Source: Vulcanimicrobiota bacterium
Lineage (GTDB): Bacteria > Vulcanimicrobiota > Vulcanimicrobiia > Vulcanimicrobiales > Vulcanimicrobiaceae
DNA: 17,192 nt
Direction of reading: 5' to 3'
NCBI GenBank assembly: GCA_013043945.1
Contig: JABEUW010000102.1
Span: forward strand, 1 to 17,192
A program made the position numbers and the translations under genes. Of this stretch, positions 14,460 through 17,192 are shown in pieces. The first letter of the stretch is position 1. Every line of letters begins with the position of its first letter. The notes under the pieces were generated by a model, which had not been told where the DNA came from, did not search any database, and saw nothing but the letters and a program-made list of their open reading frames with translations.

Positions 14460-16423
14460 GGTAGGTGAAGGACCGTATCGAGCGGCGGGAGCGTTCCGTG
14501 CGCAATAAAATCGTTATAGGTCGCTCGTTGCATGAGGTCGGCGCGACGGATCGCCCGTTGCGCCGCCATGTGATAGCGCTCGAGATTCGAAGCGAGATGT
14601 CCGGGGCGACTCTCGTTCGTCCATGCCCGCGCGTAGAGCGGCGCGAGCCCTTCGTACCAATCCCGCAATTCCCAGAACCAATACTTACACCAGAGAAGGT
14701 CGCGAAACGAGGGCCCGTTTTTTTCTCCGATATGTTTTCGTGCATCGCGATAGTAATAGCGTACTTCGTGCGCGACCTGATAGGCCCGCGCGAGAACGTC
14801 GATGCGTCGTGCCGCAACGAACTCCGCAAACGCCGCGCCGCGATGGGCGGGCGGGGTATGCGTGAGGAGATGTTGCTCCACGCGCTCGGCCTCGAGCCGC
14901 ACCGCAGAAAGATCGACGCCGTTCATGCGGGCCTCGTTCTTCGGGTCGAACGGATCGCTCCAAAACAACCGATCGGTCCATTCGTGCGGCGCGACATCCA
15001 AACGATGCACCGCATCGGCGAGCGCAGAGATATCGCTCGCATAGCGCGGATCGTCGACGCCGAAAAACGTCTCCGGAAAAGCGCGCGCGAAAGCTCGCTG
15101 CGAAAGATCGCGCGCGTCCCACGCATCGGCAGCGGCATAGAGCACCGGATACCACGTCGTTGCATAGAGCGTCTCGCCGTCGTCGTGCCAGACGGTCTGG
15201 AAGAGGCCGAGCACGCGTGCGGCTTTCCCTTCATCGATGAATCGCCGCTCGTTGGGAATCGCGGTATCGAGATCGGGAAAGAGCTCGCTCCAATTATTCG
15301 CTCCCGGTGCGACCATCTGTTGGAAGCCGTCCTTTGCCACGAGATCGATATACTTCGTAAACGATCGGTCCTTCCCATAATGCCAATTAATGAGCACGAC
15401 GTTTCGCGGCAACAATGGCGCGATCGCCGGGTCGGCTTCGACGCCGTCATCCCACAGCATCGTGCGCGCACCGGAGGGAGCAATCGTGGCGGCGAGTGCG
15501 TCGATATGATCGGCGTAGACGCGCGCCTTCCCGAGTTTTTTGACCATCGCGGCACTCTGCCCGTCACCGAGCATCGACGTCTCATCCGAGCCGACATGGA
15601 AAAATGGCGGATGCGGCACGACGGCAAGCTCCTCGCGCACCAGCCGTTCGGCATACGCGAGCCCCGCCGGATTCGCAGGCGAGAGCAAGAAGCCGTGCGG
15701 CAATTCGGCCATCGCTGCGTATCGCTCGTACTTCAGCGTGTTATGCATGTGTGCAAAGGTTTGCTGCTCGGGAATCAGCGCGACGTGGAAGCGCGCCGCG
15801 TAGCGCGCGAGTTCGCCGAGCTGCTTCGGCGTGATACCGTCGAGCGGAGCGGGAAGCGGATCGGTCGGGCTGACGAACGTATTTTCCATATACGGCGAGT
15901 AGCCGTTCATCTTGAACGCCGCGATCGTCCGAATGCGTCGGCGGAAATAGCGCATCGTCGGCAACGGCCCGCGCGAGACATCATCGGAGAGAATACGCCA
16001 TCGCAAAGCCGGGGCATCGACGACGCGCACGCAGGGCGCGATTGCGTGGCCGGCGCGCGCACGGAGCAGTTGAGCGAGCGTGGTCATGGCGTAAAACGCA
16101 CCGGCGGAATCCCCCGAGACGATCCACGCCCGGCCGTCGCGAACCGTGAGCCGATAGCCCTGTGCGGGCATCGGCGCGCGACCGAAGTGGATCGCGGGAT
16201 GCTTCGCTATCCGCAGTCGCGCGAGCCCGAGATGCGCGAGCCGACGGTCGACGATCTCCACGCCGCCGGCGTCGGCCGATGCCGCGACGCTCGCCGGAGC
16301 CCGGTCGGAGCGGCAGCTTACCGTAGCAATACTTTGCGGCCGAGGTAAGAGCAAGGGGCTCTGCGCGAGCGCAGCCCCCGTGGCAAGCAGAGCGAGCGCG
16401 AAAGTCCCGAAAACACGGAGCAT
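14456..16423 (-). CDS. Secreted GH20 beta-N-acetylhexosaminidase
   Basis: This 655-residue exo-hydrolase is expected to release terminal GlcNAc or GalNAc by substrate-assisted catalysis. A clean signal peptide (MLRVFGTFALALLATGAALA) predicts cleavage near residue 20, placing the enzyme outside the cytoplasm. A GH20b-like N-terminal domain (about 25-135) precedes the TIM barrel, which opens with WRILSDDVSRGPLPT. The catalytic pair is Asp280-Glu281 in HVGSDE, and WDDGVE and WHYG loops follow. The motif is GSDE rather than the commoner GGDE. A helical C-terminal extension follows the barrel. I chose ATG 16423 because it begins the signal peptide. An upstream TTG at 16462 or a CTG at 16447 with AAAGGA before it would lengthen the n-region. 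It is the first gene of the operon with the permease, M20 and hyuA. Confidence 0.9.
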   Translation of the reverse strand: MLRVFGTFALALLATGAALAQSPLLLPRPQSIATVSCRSDRAPASVAASADAGGVEIVDRRLAHLGLARLRIAKHPAIHFGRAPMPAQGYRLTVRDGRAWIVSGDSAGAFYAMTTLAQLLRARAGHAIAPCVRVVDAPALRWRILSDDVSRGPLPTMRYFRRRIRTIAAFKMNGYSPYMENTFVSPTDPLPAPLDGITPKQLGELARYAARFHVALIPEQQTFAHMHNTLKYERYAAMAELPHGFLLSPANPAGLAYAERLVREELAVVPHPPFFHVGSDETSMLGDGQSAAMVKKLGKARVYADHIDALAATIAPSGARTMLWDDGVEADPAIAPLLPRNVVLINWHYGKDRSFTKYIDLVAKDGFQQMVAPGANNWSELFPDLDTAIPNERRFIDEGKAARVLGLFQTVWHDDGETLYATTWYPVLYAAADAWDARDLSQRAFARAFPETFFGVDDPRYASDISALADAVHRLDVAPHEWTDRLFWSDPFDPKNEARMNGVDLSAVRLEAERVEQHLLTHTPPAHRGAAFAEFVAARRIDVLARAYQVAHEVRYYYRDARKHIGEKNGPSFRDLLWCKYWFWELRDWYEGLAPLYARAWTNESRPGHLASNLERYHMAAQRAIRRADLMQRATYNDFIAHGTLPPLDTVLHLP

Positions 16424-16543
16424 GGCTCGGCGGTTATCGCCAACCAGAGGCTTTCCTTTCAAAATCGAGCAGGCGAGCAGGTACCCCGACGTATAGAAGC
16501 GGAAGGTGCCGCTACTCAGCTTTACCCTCGGAGGAACCCGCCC
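16424..16543. other. Divergent intergenic region between GH20 and FecR genes
   Basis: These 120 bases separate head-to-head genes. The left part holds the candidate GH20 promoter. Towards the FecR gene there is a TATAGA at 16492-16497 without a recognisable -35 partner. A small hairpin AGCGG-loop-CCGCT lies at 16498-16513, and a strong GGAGG ribosome site at 16530-16534 serves the GTG at 16544. I see no operator-like long dyad here. Confidence 0.45.
16433..16462 (-). promoter_or_regulatory. Candidate promoter for the GH20 operon
   Basis: On the minus strand, TTGAAA (16462-16457) and GATAAC (16438-16433) are separated by 18 bases and resemble a sigma-70 -35/-10 pair with five and four consensus matches. 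The -10 element ends only nine bases before the GH20 ATG. Transcription would then start within about three bases of it and give an essentially leaderless message. This fits the absence of a ribosome site in front of that ATG. It is a prediction from sequence pattern only. Confidence 0.35.
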
Positions 16544-17192
16544 GTGAAACGACTCGCTCTCCTGCTGGTCGCTCTCTCGTTTATCGCTGTTGGGCCCGTT
16601 GAGGCCGCGACGATTAACCAGCTGCAGAACTTGCGCGGCACCGTTTCCTACCAGCGCGGGGGCGGGAAACCACAGGCCCTGCCGCAGCGAACGGCGGTCG
16701 CCCTCACCGACAACGACTACGCTCTGACCGGTACGGGCAACTCGCTCGCCGGAATCACGTTACCGGATAGTTCGCGCATCGAGATGGGCTCGGATACGCG
16801 GGTACGGCTCTCGTACTTTCGCCAATCGCGCATCGCGCATGCGAAGTTCCTCGTCTACCAGGGGAAGGTGCGCTTCCACATCGAGCACCCACAGGGCGCG
16901 CGGGCCGATTACGTCTTCCAGACGCCGAGCGCGCAGATGGCCGTTCGCGGCACCTTCGGCGACTTTTTCGTCTCGCCGACGAAGCTCGTCGTAAACGTCT
17001 ACTCGGTCAGCAATCCCAAATTACCGGTCGAAGTGACCTTCAAAAACGGGAAGAGTATCTTCCTCGGCGCCGGCCAGTCACTCGTCGCGACCTTCGCCGG
17101 GGCGCAGGCCGCGGTCACCGTCGGAAACGTCAGCCGCCAATCGCTCTCGAATTTCTCGGAGTTCACGACGCCCAAGGGCGTTCCGGGGATTC
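16544..17192 (+). CDS. Secreted FecR-domain protein (partial, runs off the window)
   Basis: The frame is open from GTG 16544 to the last base, 216 codons, with the C-terminus missing. GGAGG lies nine bases before the start. Residues 1-22 (KRLALLLVALSFIAVGPVEAA) form a signal peptide, so the protein is exported. The body has the FecR fold pattern: NSLAGITLPDSSRIEMGSDTRVRL, then AKFLVYQGKVRFHI, then FQTPSAQMAVRGTFGDFFV. This matches the FecR beta-roll of cell-surface proteins that have no anti-sigma N-terminus. Classical FecR regulators have a cytoplasmic segment and a membrane helix and sit beside a sigma factor. Neither is seen here, so a structural or surface role is more likely than signalling. 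Confidence 0.88.
   Translation, partial: MKRLALLLVALSFIAVGPVEAATINQLQNLRGTVSYQRGGGKPQALPQRTAVALTDNDYALTGTGNSLAGITLPDSSRIEMGSDTRVRLSYFRQSRIAHAKFLVYQGKVRFHIEHPQGARADYVFQTPSAQMAVRGTFGDFFVSPTKLVVNVYSVSNPKLPVEVTFKNGKSIFLGAGQSLVATFAGAQAAVTVGNVSRQSLSNFSEFTTPKGVPGI

Noticed and set aside
14465..16348. A 627-codon open frame on the plus strand opposite the GH20 gene
   Set aside because: It lies entirely antisense to a gene with clear GH20 motifs and a signal peptide. Its translation is rich in arginine and low in hydrophobic structure, as expected of a GC-rich shadow frame, and shows no domain.
1..17192. CRISPR arrays, tRNA genes, insertion sequences, phage or defence genes
   Set aside because: Reading both strands I found no regularly spaced repeats, no cloverleaf-like sequence and no transposase or integrase motif. 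The window looks like ordinary metabolic chromosome.

Overview
This is a 17.2-kb chromosomal stretch of a GC-rich, aerobic, protein-secreting bacterium. It has no tRNA, rRNA, CRISPR array, insertion sequence, integrase or phage gene that I can see. The respiratory genes encode an A2-type caa3 cytochrome c oxidase, as found in several deep-branching or soil phyla. The mix of FecR, GH20, NanE and hydantoinase genes would fit an uncultured soil lineage such as Eremiobacterota/WPS-2, but that is a guess from gene flavour and not from a phylogenetic marker.

Layout. (1) 3-95: the 3' end of an unidentified plus-strand gene, convergent with the next block. (2) 3982 down to 111, minus strand: a cytochrome c oxidase operon. 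It holds subunit II fused to cytochrome c (ctaC), subunit I (ctaD), subunit III (ctaE) and two tiny membrane proteins where subunit IV would be expected. (3) 7357 down to 4107, minus strand: a tight four-gene operon of FAD-dependent oxidoreductase, 100-residue HExxH metallopeptidase-like protein, BadF-type amino-sugar kinase and NanE epimerase. Three of its junctions overlap by four bases or are only a few bases long. (4) 7461-8930, plus strand: an APC-family amino-acid permease, divergent from block 3 and convergent with block 5. (5) 16423 down to 8960, minus strand: a second tight operon of secreted GH20 hexosaminidase, permease-PDZ fusion, M20 dipeptidase and hydantoinase/oxoprolinase A. 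(6) 16544 to the window end, plus strand: a secreted FecR-domain protein, cut by the window edge.

How the genes could work together (inference). Blocks 3 to 5 read as a scavenging locus for amino-sugar-containing peptides or glycans. GH20 would release terminal GlcNAc or GalNAc outside the cytoplasm, and the permeases would import sugars, peptides or amino acids. The M20 peptidase would split dipeptides, the HyuA-like ATPase would open a cyclic amide such as 5-oxoproline, and the kinase plus NanE would funnel amino sugars to GlcNAc-6-phosphate. No NagA, NagB, NanA, MurQ or HyuB lies in the window, so each pathway is incomplete here.

Most notable points: a hydantoinase gene whose conserved N-terminus is encoded upstream of any canonical start codon; a transporter with a C-terminal PDZ-like domain; a minimal metallopeptidase embedded in a sugar operon; and several inverted repeats at gene boundaries.
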